Below, piece by piece: positions 43,402 through 52,161 of a stretch of DNA of 64,000 bases (its first letter is position 1; each line of letters opens with the position of its first letter). The stretch is from Tardiphaga robiniae (GTDB taxonomy: Bacteria > Pseudomonadota > Alphaproteobacteria > Rhizobiales > Xanthobacteraceae), in NCBI RefSeq assembly GCF_013359755.1, contig NZ_JABMCJ010000074.1:1-64000 (forward strand). Direction: 5' to 3'. The notes below the pieces were generated by a model. That model worked only from the letters and a program-made list of their open reading frames with translations. It did not search any database and was not told the DNA's origin. A program made the position numbers and the translations under genes.

Positions 43402-44057
43402 AAAAAAAGAAAAAGCCCGTCGTCGTGGCGAAGCCGGAGGTGGCCACCGAGCCGAAGCGCCGCGGCAGGCCACGCGCCTATGAGCCCGACGTGGCGATCG
43501 GTCAGGCGCTGGCGCTGTTTCGCAAAGGCGGTTATGCGGCGACGTCGCTCGACGATCTCAGCGAAGTGACCGGCATGAACCGGCCGTCGCTCTACGGCGC
43601 CTTCGGCGATAAGCGTGCGCTCTATATCAAGAGCTACCAGCGCTATCGCGACGACTACACCGTCCGGGTCATCGCGATCTTCAAGGCCGATATCGACGTC
43701 CGGGAGCGGCTGCGCCGGTTCTTCGATGCGGCACTCGACATCTACACCACAGGCGATACCGCGCCGCGCGGCTGTTTTGCTGTCATGACGGTGGCGTCCG
43801 ACGCTATCGCCGATCCGGAGATCGGCGCGATGATGCGCGAAAATTTTGTCGAGCTCGATGACGCCTTTGGCTGGTGTTTCAAGACCGCCGTCGCGCGCGG
43901 CGAATTGCCGGAGACGATCGATGTTCCCACGCTGTCGCAGATGGCGTCTGCGATACTGAATATGCTCTCGATCCGGTCCCGTGCCGGTGTTCCGCGTGTA
44001 GAGCTGGAGGCGTTCCTGCAGAAGGCGGTCGGCCTGTTATGCCGGTCCTCCGCGTGA
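43395..44057 (+). CDS. TetR family regulator
   Basis: A 220-aa TetR protein. After a basic lead (RRGRPRAYEPDVAIGQALAL) comes the HTH, GGYAATSLDDLSEVTGMNRPSLYGAFGDKRALY, split across residues 41-75, then an AefR/TetR_C_39-like ligand domain containing GDTAPRGCFAVMTVASDAIAD. This class usually senses small xenobiotics and represses a neighbouring gene, here most likely the divergent GST. Confidence 0.9.
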   Translation: MVQKKKKPVVVAKPEVATEPKRRGRPRAYEPDVAIGQALALFRKGGYAATSLDDLSEVTGMNRPSLYGAFGDKRALYIKSYQRYRDDYTVRVIAIFKADIDVRERLRRFFDAALDIYTTGDTAPRGCFAVMTVASDAIADPEIGAMMRENFVELDDAFGWCFKTAVARGELPETIDVPTLSQMASAILNMLSIRSRAGVPRVELEAFLQKAVGLLCRSSA

Positions 44058-44101
44058 CGTGTTCCACGTCGTCGCGCTCCCAACAATAATTTCCGCTAAC
44101 C

Positions 44102-44128
44102 TGTCGGGATCGCACGATGCCGACCGTC
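44102..44128 (+). promoter_or_regulatory. ECF42-type promoter of the DGPF-sigma operon
   Basis: TGTCGG (44102-44107), 17 bases, CGTC (44125-44128), 20 bases before the DGPF start. The same two elements with the same spacing occur upstream of three other units (45949, 54569, 56937), which argues for autoregulation by the sigma factor encoded here. Confidence 0.65.
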
Positions 44129-44147
44129 TTTCATCCAAGGAGACCCC

Positions 44148-44513
44148 ATGCTTTACGCCATCCTCTGCTACCATGATGAAGCCGTTGTCGGCGGCTGGTC
44201 GAAGGACGAAGACGACGCCGTGATGGCGAAGCTCGCCGTTGTGCACGGCAAGCTCGCGCAGCAGGGCCGGCTCGGTCCCGTTGCGCGACTGCTGCCGACC
44301 ACCGCGGCGACAACGCTGCGCAAGGACGAGCCGTCGGTGGTGCTGGATGGCCCCTTCGCTGAAACCAAGGAACAGTTGCTCGGCTTCTATGTGGTCGAGG
44401 CAGAAAATCTCGACGGCGCGCTGGAGATTGCGCAGGACCTCGGCCGCGCCAATCCCGGCGGCGCCTATGAAATTCGCCCGATCGGCGTCTTCCACGGAGC
44501 GTTCCAGCCATGA
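44148..44513 (+). CDS. YCII/DGPF domain protein coupled to sigma factor
   Basis: A 121-aa dimeric alpha-beta barrel protein of the YCII family with the motif DGPF (VVLDGPFAETKEQLLGFYVV, near residue 66). Proteins of this sort are the standard partners of ECF42 sigma factors; their biochemical job is not established. AAGGAGA precedes the ATG. Its stop overlaps the sigma start by ATGA. Two further YCII genes lie at 57022 and 57466. Confidence 0.88.
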   Translation: MLYAILCYHDEAVVGGWSKDEDDAVMAKLAVVHGKLAQQGRLGPVARLLPTTAATTLRKDEPSVVLDGPFAETKEQLLGFYVVEAENLDGALEIAQDLGRANPGGAYEIRPIGVFHGAFQP

Positions 44514-45844
44514 CCGATGTCGCCTGGATCGATGCGGCGCTGACCTCGGCGCGTCCCCAGGCGCTCGGTGCGTTGCTGCGCTATTTCCGTAACCTCGACA
44601 CCGCGGAGGAGGCGTTCCAGAACGCCTGCCTGCGCGCGCTGAAGACCTGGCCGCAAAATGGCCCGCCGCGCGATGCCGCCGCCTGGCTGATCATGGTCGG
44701 TCGCAATGTGGCTATCGACGATATCCGCCGCGGCGCGAAGCAGCAGCCGCTGCCGGAGGACGACCACGCGATATCCGATCTGGACGATGCCGAGAGCGAG
44801 CTCGCCGAGCGTCTCGATGGATCGCATTATCGCGACGATATCCTGCGGCTGTTGTTCATCTGCTGCCATCCGCAGCTCCCGGCGACGCAGCAGATCGCGC
44901 TCGCACTACGCATCGTCTCGGGCCTGACAGTGAAGCAGATCGCCCGCGCGTTCCTCGTCTCGGATGCCGCGATGGAACAGCGCATCACGCGCGCCAAGGC
45001 GGCAGTGGCCAAGGCCAATGTGCCGTTCGAGACGCCCGGCGCGCCGGAACGCAGCGAGCGTCTCGCTGCCGTGGCCGCCATGCTCTATCTGATCTTCAAC
45101 GAGGGTTATTCGGCGTCAGGCGAGAGCATCGATCTGCGCGCGCCATTATGCGAGGAGGCGATCCGCCTGGGACGGCTGCTGCTCAAGCTGTTTCCGGCCG
45201 AACCGGAGATCATGGGCCTCGCAGCGCTCATGCTGTTGCAATATGCCCGTTCGGCGGCGCGCTTCGATGCCAATGGCGCGCTCGTGTTGCTCGACGATCA
45301 GGACCGTACGCTGTGGAACGGCAAGATGATCGCCGAAGGCCTGGCGTTGATCGACAAGGCGATGCGGCATCGCCGCACCGGCGCCTATCAGATCCAGGCT
45401 GCCATTGCCGCGTTGCATGCCCGCGCGGCCAAGCCGGAAGACACCGACTGGGCGCAGATCGAGTTGCTTTATGGCTCGCTGGAAATCCTGCAGCCGTCGC
45501 CGGTGATCACGCTCAACCGCTCGGTGGCGGTCTCGAAAGTGCGCGGTCCCGAAGCGGCGTTGGAGATGATCGCGCCATTGGCCGCAAAGCTCTCGAACTA
45601 TTTCCACTTTTTCGGCGTGCAAGGCGCATATCTGATGCAACTCGGCCGCAACGATGAAGCGCGGGAAAGCTTCAACCGCGCCATCGCGCTGGCCAATACG
45701 TCGGCGGAGGCCGATCACATCCGGATGCATCTCGACCGGCTGATGCTGGAGAGCAAGCCGCCGAACAGTAGCCGCAAACGAAAGACGGGCGAGACGCTTT
45801 CTGCTCCCTCCCCCCTTGCGGGGGAGGGCCGGGGAGGGGGGTAA
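44510..45844 (+). CDS. ECF42-type RNA polymerase sigma factor
   Basis: A 444-aa extracytoplasmic-function sigma factor. Region 2 (residues 12-85, with FRNLDTAEEAFQNACLRAL and WLIMVGRNVAIDDIRR), region 4 (about 115-165, LTVKQIARAFLVSDAAMEQR) and a long C-terminal extension: a DUF6596 block with YLIFNEGYSASGE near 198, then TPR-like helices to about 425. No anti-sigma gene is adjacent; in ECF42 factors the C-terminal extension is thought to control activity. The last 14 residues come from a palindromic repeat and are probably not functional. Confidence 0.9.
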   Translation: MTDVAWIDAALTSARPQALGALLRYFRNLDTAEEAFQNACLRALKTWPQNGPPRDAAAWLIMVGRNVAIDDIRRGAKQQPLPEDDHAISDLDDAESELAERLDGSHYRDDILRLLFICCHPQLPATQQIALALRIVSGLTVKQIARAFLVSDAAMEQRITRAKAAVAKANVPFETPGAPERSERLAAVAAMLYLIFNEGYSASGESIDLRAPLCEEAIRLGRLLLKLFPAEPEIMGLAALMLLQYARSAARFDANGALVLLDDQDRTLWNGKMIAEGLALIDKAMRHRRTGAYQIQAAIAALHARAAKPEDTDWAQIELLYGSLEILQPSPVITLNRSVAVSKVRGPEAALEMIAPLAAKLSNYFHFFGVQGAYLMQLGRNDEARESFNRAIALANTSAEADHIRMHLDRLMLESKPPNSSRKRKTGETLSAPSPLAGEGRGGG

Positions 45845-45916
45845 CCACAAGCGATGGCGTGTGTGGCACCCCCCTCCCGGCGCTGCGCGCCACCCTCCCC
45901 CGCAAGGGGGGAGGGA
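45803..45916. repeat. Large palindromic repeat, copy C (diverged)
   Basis: CTCCCTCCCCCCTTGCGGGG at the left and CCCCCGCAAGGGGGGAGGG at the right, with a CCCCCCTCCCGGCGCTGCGC inner part. Related in plan to copies A and B but with different inner sequence. It runs through the stop codon of the sigma gene and ends 33 bases before the DoxX promoter motif. Confidence 0.7.
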
Positions 45917-45948
45917 AGAAAGTACACCGCGAATAATTTCTATGGCGG

Positions 45949-45975
45949 TGTCGGATTGCGTCGATGCCGCTCGTC
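45949..45975 (+). promoter_or_regulatory. ECF42-type promoter of doxX-VOC
   Basis: TGTCGG (45949-45954), 17 bases, CGTC (45972-45975), 40 bases before the DoxX start. The spacer shares GATGCCG with the copy at 44102. Confidence 0.65.
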
Positions 45976-46014
45976 TTTGAGACATCGGCAGCTATTCGAA
46001 CACAGGACCATTTC

Positions 46015-46416
46015 ATGCCCGTTTCCCCTACCGCGCTCTGGATCGGCCGCATTCTCAGCGGCCTCGTCATTCTCTTTCTTGTGATGGATGGCGGGATCAA
46101 GCTGGTGCCGATCAAGGAGGTTACCGAGACCATGCAGCAGCTCGGCTATAGCGGCAGTATGGCGCAGGCGCGCGGCCTTGGCGTTCTCACGCTGCTCTGC
46201 GCATTGTTTTACGCGACCCCGCGCACGTCCGTTTTCGGCGCCATTCTGCTCACCGGGCTGCTCGGTGGCGCGATGGCGACACATCTGCGCGTCGACAGCC
46301 CGCTGTTCACGCATCTGTTGTTTGGCTTTTACATCGGCGTGATGGCATGGGGTGGGCTGTACCTGCGCGATCCCGCTATGCGCGCGATGATCCCGATCCG
46401 AAACCAGAGTCTTTAA
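46015..46416 (+). CDS. DoxX family membrane protein
   Basis: A 133-aa protein with four membrane segments and the DoxX pattern (GRILSGLVILFLVMDGGIKL, then GYSGSMAQARGLGVLTLLCA). DoxX-like proteins are linked to quinone-dependent redox and to oxidative stress, but the reaction here is unknown. ATG 46015 chosen; the upstream frame starts inside the promoter. It is 15 bases ahead of a VOC gene, likely one operon under the sigma factor next door. Confidence 0.82.
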   Translation: MPVSPTALWIGRILSGLVILFLVMDGGIKLVPIKEVTETMQQLGYSGSMAQARGLGVLTLLCALFYATPRTSVFGAILLTGLLGGAMATHLRVDSPLFTHLLFGFYIGVMAWGGLYLRDPAMRAMIPIRNQSL

Positions 46417-46431
46417 CCGGAGGAAAGAACG

Positions 46432-46839
46432 ATGCAGGTCAATCCCTATCTTCACTATAACGGCAATTGCGAAGAGGCCCTCAATTTCTATGTGAAGGCA
46501 ATCGGGGCCAAGATCGACGTCATCATGCATGTGGAAGGCTCGCCCGCGGCGGAACAGATGCCGCCGTCGATGGCCAAGAAGGTGCTGCATGGCCAGATCT
46601 CGGTCGATGGCGAGGTCATCATGGCTTCGGACGCGCCGCCGGATTATTTCGAGAAGATGCAGGGCATGTCGGTAGCGCTGCAGATCAAGGATCCTGCTGA
46701 TGGCGCCAAGGTGTTCGCGGCATTGTCCGAGGGCGGCACCATCAAAATGCCGTTCGGGCCCACGTTCTGGTCGAAGGGATTCGGCATGTGTGTCGATAAA
46801 TTCGGTGCGCCCTGGATGATCAACTGCGCGATGGAGTGA
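46432..46839 (+). CDS. VOC family protein, PhnB-like
   Basis: A 135-aa glyoxalase/bleomycin-resistance fold protein of the PhnB type: MQVNPYLHYNGNCEEALNFY, HGQISVDGEVIMASD, and the closing FGPTFWSKGFGMCVDKFGAPW. Family members are often annotated as demethylubiquinone methyltransferase-like or glyoxalase-like; the substrate is not known and PhnB itself is not part of phosphonate catabolism. GGAGG precedes the ATG. Operon with doxX. Confidence 0.87.
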   Translation: MQVNPYLHYNGNCEEALNFYVKAIGAKIDVIMHVEGSPAAEQMPPSMAKKVLHGQISVDGEVIMASDAPPDYFEKMQGMSVALQIKDPADGAKVFAALSEGGTIKMPFGPTFWSKGFGMCVDKFGAPWMINCAME

Positions 46840-46862
46840 TGTGAGGCGTACGCCGCTTTCTT

Positions 46863-46916
46863 ACCTCTCACCGCACTTGCGCGGGGAGAGGTCGCGGCGG
46901 GTGAGGGGCGGGGCAC
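46863..46916. repeat. Partial copy of the palindromic repeat
   Basis: CCTCTCACCGCACTTGCGCG-GGGAGAGG followed by GGGTGAGGGGCGGGG: the left half of the copy A/B type, with its own small hairpin. It follows the VOC gene and ends before the Bcr/CflA exporter. The rest of 46840-47082 shows nothing clear. Confidence 0.55.
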
Positions 46917-47082
46917 GATGCCAACCGCTTGATTGGCGTGTAGGGTTCTCTTCCGCTACAAGGCGCCCCGTCAGATCATTGGTGTTGTGAGAGGCTGTGC
47001 CTTGCTCCTCATCTCAGCCGGCGTGTCACGATCAGCGATCGAAGATGCGTCGCGGCCACGTTGAATAAGAAAAGAAGATCCC

Positions 47083-48282
47083 ATGTCCGCCTTTACCCGC
47101 AACGCCGTCGTGCTCGGCCTGCTCTCCGCCGTCGGCCCCTTCGCCATCGACATGTATCTGCCGGCGCTGCCGGCGATCACCGCCGATTTGCACACCACGA
47201 CCTCGGCGACGCAGATGACGCTGATTGCGTTCTTCATTGCTTTCGGCCTGTGCCAGATCGCTTATGGCCCGCTGTCCGACGTCTATGGCCGCAAGGCGCC
47301 GCTTTATGCGGGTCTGACGCTGTTCATCGCCGGCTCGATCGGTTGCGCGCTGGCACCGGGTGTGGCCTGGCTGATTGCGTTCCGCTTTGTCCAGGGTCTC
47401 GGCGCCGCCGCCATGGGCGTGATCCCGCGCGCCATCATTCGCGATCTGCACACCGGCCCTGAGGCGACGAAACTCATGGCGCTGGTGATGCTGGTATTCT
47501 CGGTATCGCCGATCCTCGCGCCGCTCGGCGGCAGTGCGCTGATCGTGCCATTCGGCTGGCGCGCCGTGTTCGTTGCAACGACCATCGCAGCCGTCATTGC
47601 CCTTGTGTTGGTGGCCGCGTTGCTGCCGGAGACGCGCCCTGCGCATGAGCGCATCTCGGGCAGTGTGCGCAATGTGCTCGGCAGCTTCGGCGAACTGCTG
47701 CGCGACTGGCACTTTCTCGGGCTCACCTTCATCGGTGGCCTCGGCATGGCGAGCTTCTTTGCGTTCCTGGCGACGTCGTCCTTCGTCTATATCGGCCACT
47801 ATGGCCTGACGCCGACGCAGTACAGCCTCGCTTTCTCGGTGAATGCCATCGGCTTCATCGGCGCCTCTCAATTCGCGGGGTTCCTCGGTGGCCGCTTCGG
47901 CATGGGCCGTGTGGTGATGGCGGCGGTGTCGGCCTATGCGTTGTTCGCAGTCGTGCTGCTGGCGCTGACACTGGCCGGCTTCACCAGCCTTGCCGTGCTG
48001 ATTCCGCTGCTGTTCGTCTCCTTCGCCTTCCTCGGTCTGGTGATCCCGTCCACCATGGTGCTGTCGCTGGAGAATCATGGCCCCATCGCGGGCATCGCAT
48101 CGGCCTTGGGCGGTACGCTGCAGATGGTCAGTGGCGGCGTGATGATCGGCGTGTCTGGATTGTTCTTCGACGGCACCTCACTGCCGATGGTGGCGACCAT
48201 CGCCTGCACGGCGGTTGCTGCGCTTGTCGTCAGTATTGCCACGCTGCGCCCGCGCGAACTTTCGCCGCAGCTCGCGGAGTAG
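47083..48282 (+). CDS. Bcr/CflA family drug exporter (MFS)
   Basis: A 399-aa, 12-segment major facilitator of the DHA1 Bcr/CflA group. N-terminal VGPFAIDMYLPALPAITADL with D-M-Y-L-P is the family mark, followed by YGPLSDVYGRKAPLYAGL (motif A) and VSPILAPLGGSALI (motif C). Proton-driven export of small toxic compounds is expected; the true substrate is unknown. Separate from the genes upstream by a repeat; no sigma motif of the TGTCGG type was found. Confidence 0.9.
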   Translation: MSAFTRNAVVLGLLSAVGPFAIDMYLPALPAITADLHTTTSATQMTLIAFFIAFGLCQIAYGPLSDVYGRKAPLYAGLTLFIAGSIGCALAPGVAWLIAFRFVQGLGAAAMGVIPRAIIRDLHTGPEATKLMALVMLVFSVSPILAPLGGSALIVPFGWRAVFVATTIAAVIALVLVAALLPETRPAHERISGSVRNVLGSFGELLRDWHFLGLTFIGGLGMASFFAFLATSSFVYIGHYGLTPTQYSLAFSVNAIGFIGASQFAGFLGGRFGMGRVVMAAVSAYALFAVVLLALTLAGFTSLAVLIPLLFVSFAFLGLVIPSTMVLSLENHGPIAGIASALGGTLQMVSGGVMIGVSGLFFDGTSLPMVATIACTAVAALVVSIATLRPRELSPQLAE

Positions 48283-48322
48283 TAAAACTGCTAGGCTGAG
48301 CACCGACAGGGTCGAGGTGAGG

Positions 48323-48805
48323 ATGGGACGAATGTCGTTCGGCCTGACATTTGCGGCAGCGATAGGCTCCGGCCTGATGGCCGGGTTGTTCTTCGTGTTC
48401 TCGGTCACGGTGATGACCGCGCTCGGCAAGCTGCCAGCGCCGGCCGGTATTGCCGCGATGCAGTCGATCAACAGCACGATTCTCAGCCCGCTGTTCCTCA
48501 CCGCTTTTATGGGCACGGTGCTGCTCTGCGTCATCATCGCTGTGATCGCGGTACTGAACTGGTCGCATCCGGCGTCACCCTATCTCGTCACGGGTGCGCT
48601 GCTCTATACCGTCGGTACCTTCCTCGTCACCGTTGTCTTCAACGTGCCGCTGAACGACGCGCTCGCTGCCGCGCCAGCCGACAGCGCCGAGACTGCAAGT
48701 CTGTGGACGCGCTATCTGTCGGTCTGGACCGGCTGGAACCACGTGCGCACGGCGGCATCCACCGGCGCGCTGGCCTTTTTTATGCTGGGGCTCCGCGTTC
48801 TCTAG
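48323..48805 (+). CDS. DUF1772 membrane protein
   Basis: A 160-aa protein with four membrane segments and the DUF1772 (anthrone oxygenase-like) pattern: GLMAGLFFVFSVTVMTALGK, MQSINSTILSPLF, FNVPLNDALA and a final WTRYLSVWTGWNHVRTAAS. Function unknown. ATG 48323 follows GAGGTGAGG; ATG 48332 is an alternative. Follows the exporter by 40 bases on the same strand. Confidence 0.83.
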   Translation: MGRMSFGLTFAAAIGSGLMAGLFFVFSVTVMTALGKLPAPAGIAAMQSINSTILSPLFLTAFMGTVLLCVIIAVIAVLNWSHPASPYLVTGALLYTVGTFLVTVVFNVPLNDALAAAPADSAETASLWTRYLSVWTGWNHVRTAASTGALAFFMLGLRVL

Positions 48806-48828
48806 TGCAGACCTGCTGCCTCGTCGCC

Positions 48829-51075
48829 TCAGAACCGATACGTCGCGGTGCTCAGCAGCGTGCGGCCCATGCCGTAGAAGCAGTCGCCGAACGACAGACA
48901 GGTGGCGATGTTGCGGGTGTCGGCAATATTGGTCGCATTGAACTGCAGCCGCCACGGGCCATTGTCCCAGCGCACCATGGCATCGAACAGCGTGTAGTCC
49001 GGCGTGCGCAGCACGTCGATGCCGTCCCAGGATTCGCCGATATAGCGCACACCCGCGCCGACGGTGACGTCGGGCAGGCCGAGCGATGCCAGGCGATATT
49101 TTCCCCACAATGAGGCCTGCTGCTGCGGCACGCTGGCGACGCGCTTGCCGGCATTGTCGCCGGATTCGATCCGCGCGTCCGTATAGGCATAGGCGCCGAT
49201 CAGGTCGAGATTGGGTGTGACGCTGGTCAGCACTTCCAGCTCAAGGCCCTTGATCCGCACCTGGCCGGTCTGGATCGAGAAGACGCCGGGTCCGGAGGAC
49301 AGCCGGTTGCGCTCGGTGGTGTCGTAGATCGCCGCATTGATCGCAGTGCCGGCAAACGGATTGTACTTGAAGCCGACCTCGAACTGCTCGCCGCGCACCG
49401 GCTTGCAGAACCCGCTTTCGCAGGTGTTGGCGCCGAATACCGGGTTGAACGATTGCGCCCAGGACACATAGGGCGTCACGCCGAACGGCAATTCGTACAT
49501 CAGCGCGGCGCGGCCGGTGGTGGCCCTGTCGTTCTGGGTGGGCAGTCCCTCGACACTATAGCTGACATAGTCCTGCCGCACGCCGAGCAGCGCCAGCCAC
49601 GGGCCCAGCCGCATCTGGTCCTGGGCATAGAAGCCGGTCTGGCCTTGCTGCGCCTGGGGATCGTCGGTCAGCGACGCGGAGAAACTACTATAGACCGGGG
49701 CATACAGATCGAACGGCCGCGGATCGAGGCCGCTGCCGCTGCGGGTTTTCTCGTGCAGGCCGAGATAGTCGATGCCCACCAGCACCTTGTGCGACACCGC
49801 GCCAGTCTGCAGCTTGATTTCGGCATTGCTGTCGGAGGTGAAGGCGTCCTTCGCGGCCTGACGGGCGTAGTAGATTCGCTGTACGGTCCGCCGGCCGGGA
49901 TCGAGGAATGGATTGGTCGGGTTGGAATACAGGTCCGGATACATGATGGCGTAATCGCCGTCGGTGTGGCTGTAGCGGAAGCTCTGCTTGATCTTCAGCG
50001 CGTCGCCGAAGCTCTGCTCGTAGAGGCTGGTGATGCCGCCGGTGGTGATGTTGTAGCGATCGTAATTCGGTTCGCCGGCGAAGCGGTTGACCGGAATATA
50101 GCCGTTGGGGCCGGGCTTCAGCACGCCTTCGATGGGCAGGAAGGCGCTGAACGAGCTGGAACTGTCCTTCTGGTAGTTGCCGAGCACGGTCCAGGAGATA
50201 TCATTGGTCGGGCGCCAGGTCAGCGACGGCGCCAGCAGGATGCGGTCGTTCGGCACGTAGTCGACCTGCGAGTTGGAGTCGCGCAATACGCCGACGAAGC
50301 GATACAGCCACTCGCCATCCTTGGTCAGCTTGCCGGTGGAGTCCATCTGCAATTGTTTGCGGTCGAAGGAACCATACTGCACGCCGATCTCGTTACGGGA
50401 TTCGGCCTGCGGGCGCTTCGATACTTCGTTGAGCACGCCGCCGGTGGACGAGCCGCCATATAGCACGGACGATGGCCCGCGCAGCACCTCGATGCGCTCC
50501 AGCGCGTAGGGATCGCGGCGCCATTCCAGTACCTGACTGAGCCGCGAGCCCTGCATGCCGTCGAGATAGCGGCTCGGCTCCTGGCCGCGGATCAACGTGT
50601 AGTCGCCGCGGGCATCGCCGCCGAACGGATCGGCGGTCACGCCGGGCACATAGCGCAGGGTTTCCTGGACAGACAGGCCGCCCTGGTCGGTGATGCGATC
50701 GGCGGTCACGACCGAGATCGACTGCGGCGTTTCGCGGAGTGGCGTGTCGGTCTTGGTGCCGCCCATGCCGCGATTGGCGAGATAGCCCTGCACCGGCCCG
50801 GTGGCAGTTTCCGCGCGAACACCGGAAGCAGCGGTGGCAGCCGCAACCGGCGCATTGTTGCGCGCCGCAGCCTGGCGTGTTGCATGCGCGCGTGCCGTCG
50901 ATGGGCGGGTCGCGCGCGCACGCGCGGCCTGTCGAACGGGTTGATCCACCACCACGGCAGGCAATGCAGTGCTGCCTTGCGGCGATTGCGCCTGCGATGG
51001 TGTCGTGATCAGCGCCAGCATCGGCAGCGCCGTCCCGACCAGCCATCCCAGATGTGTGGAAGATTTGAATGTCAT
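48829..51075 (-). CDS. TonB-dependent siderophore receptor 1
   Basis: A 748-aa outer-membrane receptor. Signal peptide 1-29, TonB-box-like LPAVVVDQ (38-45), a basic Ala/Arg-rich spacer (46-88), plug from about 103 (TDTPLRETPQSISVVTADRI), then a 22-strand barrel ending in aromatic YRF. The plug type indicates ferric siderophore uptake. No STN domain, so no direct surface signalling. ATG 51075 was chosen to start the signal peptide. About 50 per cent like, by eye, to the receptor at 52162; the order receptor-SDR-receptor suggests duplication. Confidence 0.93.
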   Translation of the reverse strand: MTFKSSTHLGWLVGTALPMLALITTPSQAQSPQGSTALPAVVVDQPVRQAARARATRPSTARAHATRQAAARNNAPVAAATAASGVRAETATGPVQGYLANRGMGGTKTDTPLRETPQSISVVTADRITDQGGLSVQETLRYVPGVTADPFGGDARGDYTLIRGQEPSRYLDGMQGSRLSQVLEWRRDPYALERIEVLRGPSSVLYGGSSTGGVLNEVSKRPQAESRNEIGVQYGSFDRKQLQMDSTGKLTKDGEWLYRFVGVLRDSNSQVDYVPNDRILLAPSLTWRPTNDISWTVLGNYQKDSSSSFSAFLPIEGVLKPGPNGYIPVNRFAGEPNYDRYNITTGGITSLYEQSFGDALKIKQSFRYSHTDGDYAIMYPDLYSNPTNPFLDPGRRTVQRIYYARQAAKDAFTSDSNAEIKLQTGAVSHKVLVGIDYLGLHEKTRSGSGLDPRPFDLYAPVYSSFSASLTDDPQAQQGQTGFYAQDQMRLGPWLALLGVRQDYVSYSVEGLPTQNDRATTGRAALMYELPFGVTPYVSWAQSFNPVFGANTCESGFCKPVRGEQFEVGFKYNPFAGTAINAAIYDTTERNRLSSGPGVFSIQTGQVRIKGLELEVLTSVTPNLDLIGAYAYTDARIESGDNAGKRVASVPQQQASLWGKYRLASLGLPDVTVGAGVRYIGESWDGIDVLRTPDYTLFDAMVRWDNGPWRLQFNATNIADTRNIATCLSFGDCFYGMGRTLLSTATYRF

Positions 51076-51154
51076 TTGCCCGCACCCCATTACCAAGTGA
51101 TGCAGGCGACTTATCACGCAGCGACGCAGCCGGAAGACGTCCGGGGCGTCATAC

Positions 51155-51172
51155 AATTAGTCTGGAATTAGT
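51155..51172. promoter_or_regulatory. Direct repeat upstream of receptor 1
   Basis: AATTAGT-ctgg-AATTAGT, two exact 7-base repeats with an 11-base period, 80 bases before receptor 1. The AT-rich sequence stands out. It could be a regulator site; it does not match Fur or the Irr box. Confidence 0.35.
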
Positions 51173-51259
51173 ATCTCTCTAAGTTGGCAAAGCTGCGCGA
51201 TCGAATCGGCAGCCGCGCAATCCGGATGATGCTGCACGTCATCCGGGCACGGACCTTCG

Positions 51260-52063
51260 CTAGCCGTTGATGCCCTCGCGCCGCAGCGTCGGCAGGCCGA
51301 TGCCGGTGGCGTCGAAACCGCCGTCGACCGCCAGCATCTGGCCGGTGATGTAGCTCGACCGGTCGCTGCACAGGAAGAAGATCGCGTCCGCGAGTTCGTC
51401 CTCGCCGCCATAGCGATTGAGCGGGATCGCATCGTGATAATCGGCGCGGATCGCCGGCGTATGCACGGCCTTGGCCATCGCCGTCTCCACCGGGCCTGGC
51501 GCCACCGCATTGACGCGGATGCCGAGCAGCGCGAGCTCGACAGCGGACTGCTTGGTGAAGTGAATGATGCCGGCCTTGCTGGTGCCGTAGGCGACGCGCA
51601 GGGTGGACGCGCGGAGCGCCGAGATCGAGGCGATGTTGACGATGGCGCCGCCGCCATGCTCGCGCATCAAGGGGGCCGCCGCCTTGGTGCACAGGAACGG
51701 GCCGGTGAGGTTCACGGCCATGATGCGTTCCCATTCCGCCAGTGTCGTCTCGAGCAGAGGCTTGAAATTCGCGATGCCGGCATTGTTGACCAGTGCATCG
51801 AGCCGGCCGAAGCGGGCCTGCGTGGCGGCAAAGGCCTTGTCGACAGCAGCGGCGTCGGAGACATCCGTATGCAGCGCCAGCGTGTTGTCGGGATCGTTCA
51901 GCGCCTTGACGCTGGCATCGAGCAGCTCGCGCTCGATATCCAGCAGCGCGACACGATAGCCCTCGCCAAGAAAGCGCTTGGCGACCGCAAGGCCGATGCC
52001 GCGTGCGGCGCCGGTGACGAGTGCAACCTTGCGAATCTGTTCCTTGCCGTCAGCCTTGGTCAT
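51260..52063 (-). CDS. Short-chain dehydrogenase/reductase
   Basis: A 267-aa classical SDR: cofactor motif TGAARGIGLAVAKRF near residue 17, D at LLDIE favouring NAD, NNAGIANF near 93, catalytic serine in NIASISAL and YGTSK as the active-site pair. C-terminal DGGFDATGIGLP is common. Substrate unknown. It lies between two siderophore receptors on the same strand, so a role with iron or siderophore is possible, but a sugar or secondary alcohol dehydrogenase is as likely. Confidence 0.9.
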   Translation of the reverse strand: MTKADGKEQIRKVALVTGAARGIGLAVAKRFLGEGYRVALLDIERELLDASVKALNDPDNTLALHTDVSDAAAVDKAFAATQARFGRLDALVNNAGIANFKPLLETTLAEWERIMAVNLTGPFLCTKAAAPLMREHGGGAIVNIASISALRASTLRVAYGTSKAGIIHFTKQSAVELALLGIRVNAVAPGPVETAMAKAVHTPAIRADYHDAIPLNRYGGEDELADAIFFLCSDRSSYITGQMLAVDGGFDATGIGLPTLRREGING

Positions 52064-52161
52064 GTCCTGCCCTATGTCTTGCTCATTTCAGGGCTGTTTA
52101 GAGAACGTGAGCGGCCGGGACAAGCCCGGCCACTCTTCGATCAGGTGACGATGTGCGGAGT

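Noticed and set aside
47020-47060. TGTCAC-N18-CGTC before the Bcr/CflA gene as a fifth ECF42 site
   Set aside because: Two mismatches in the first element and spacing off by one; not consistent with the four exact copies.
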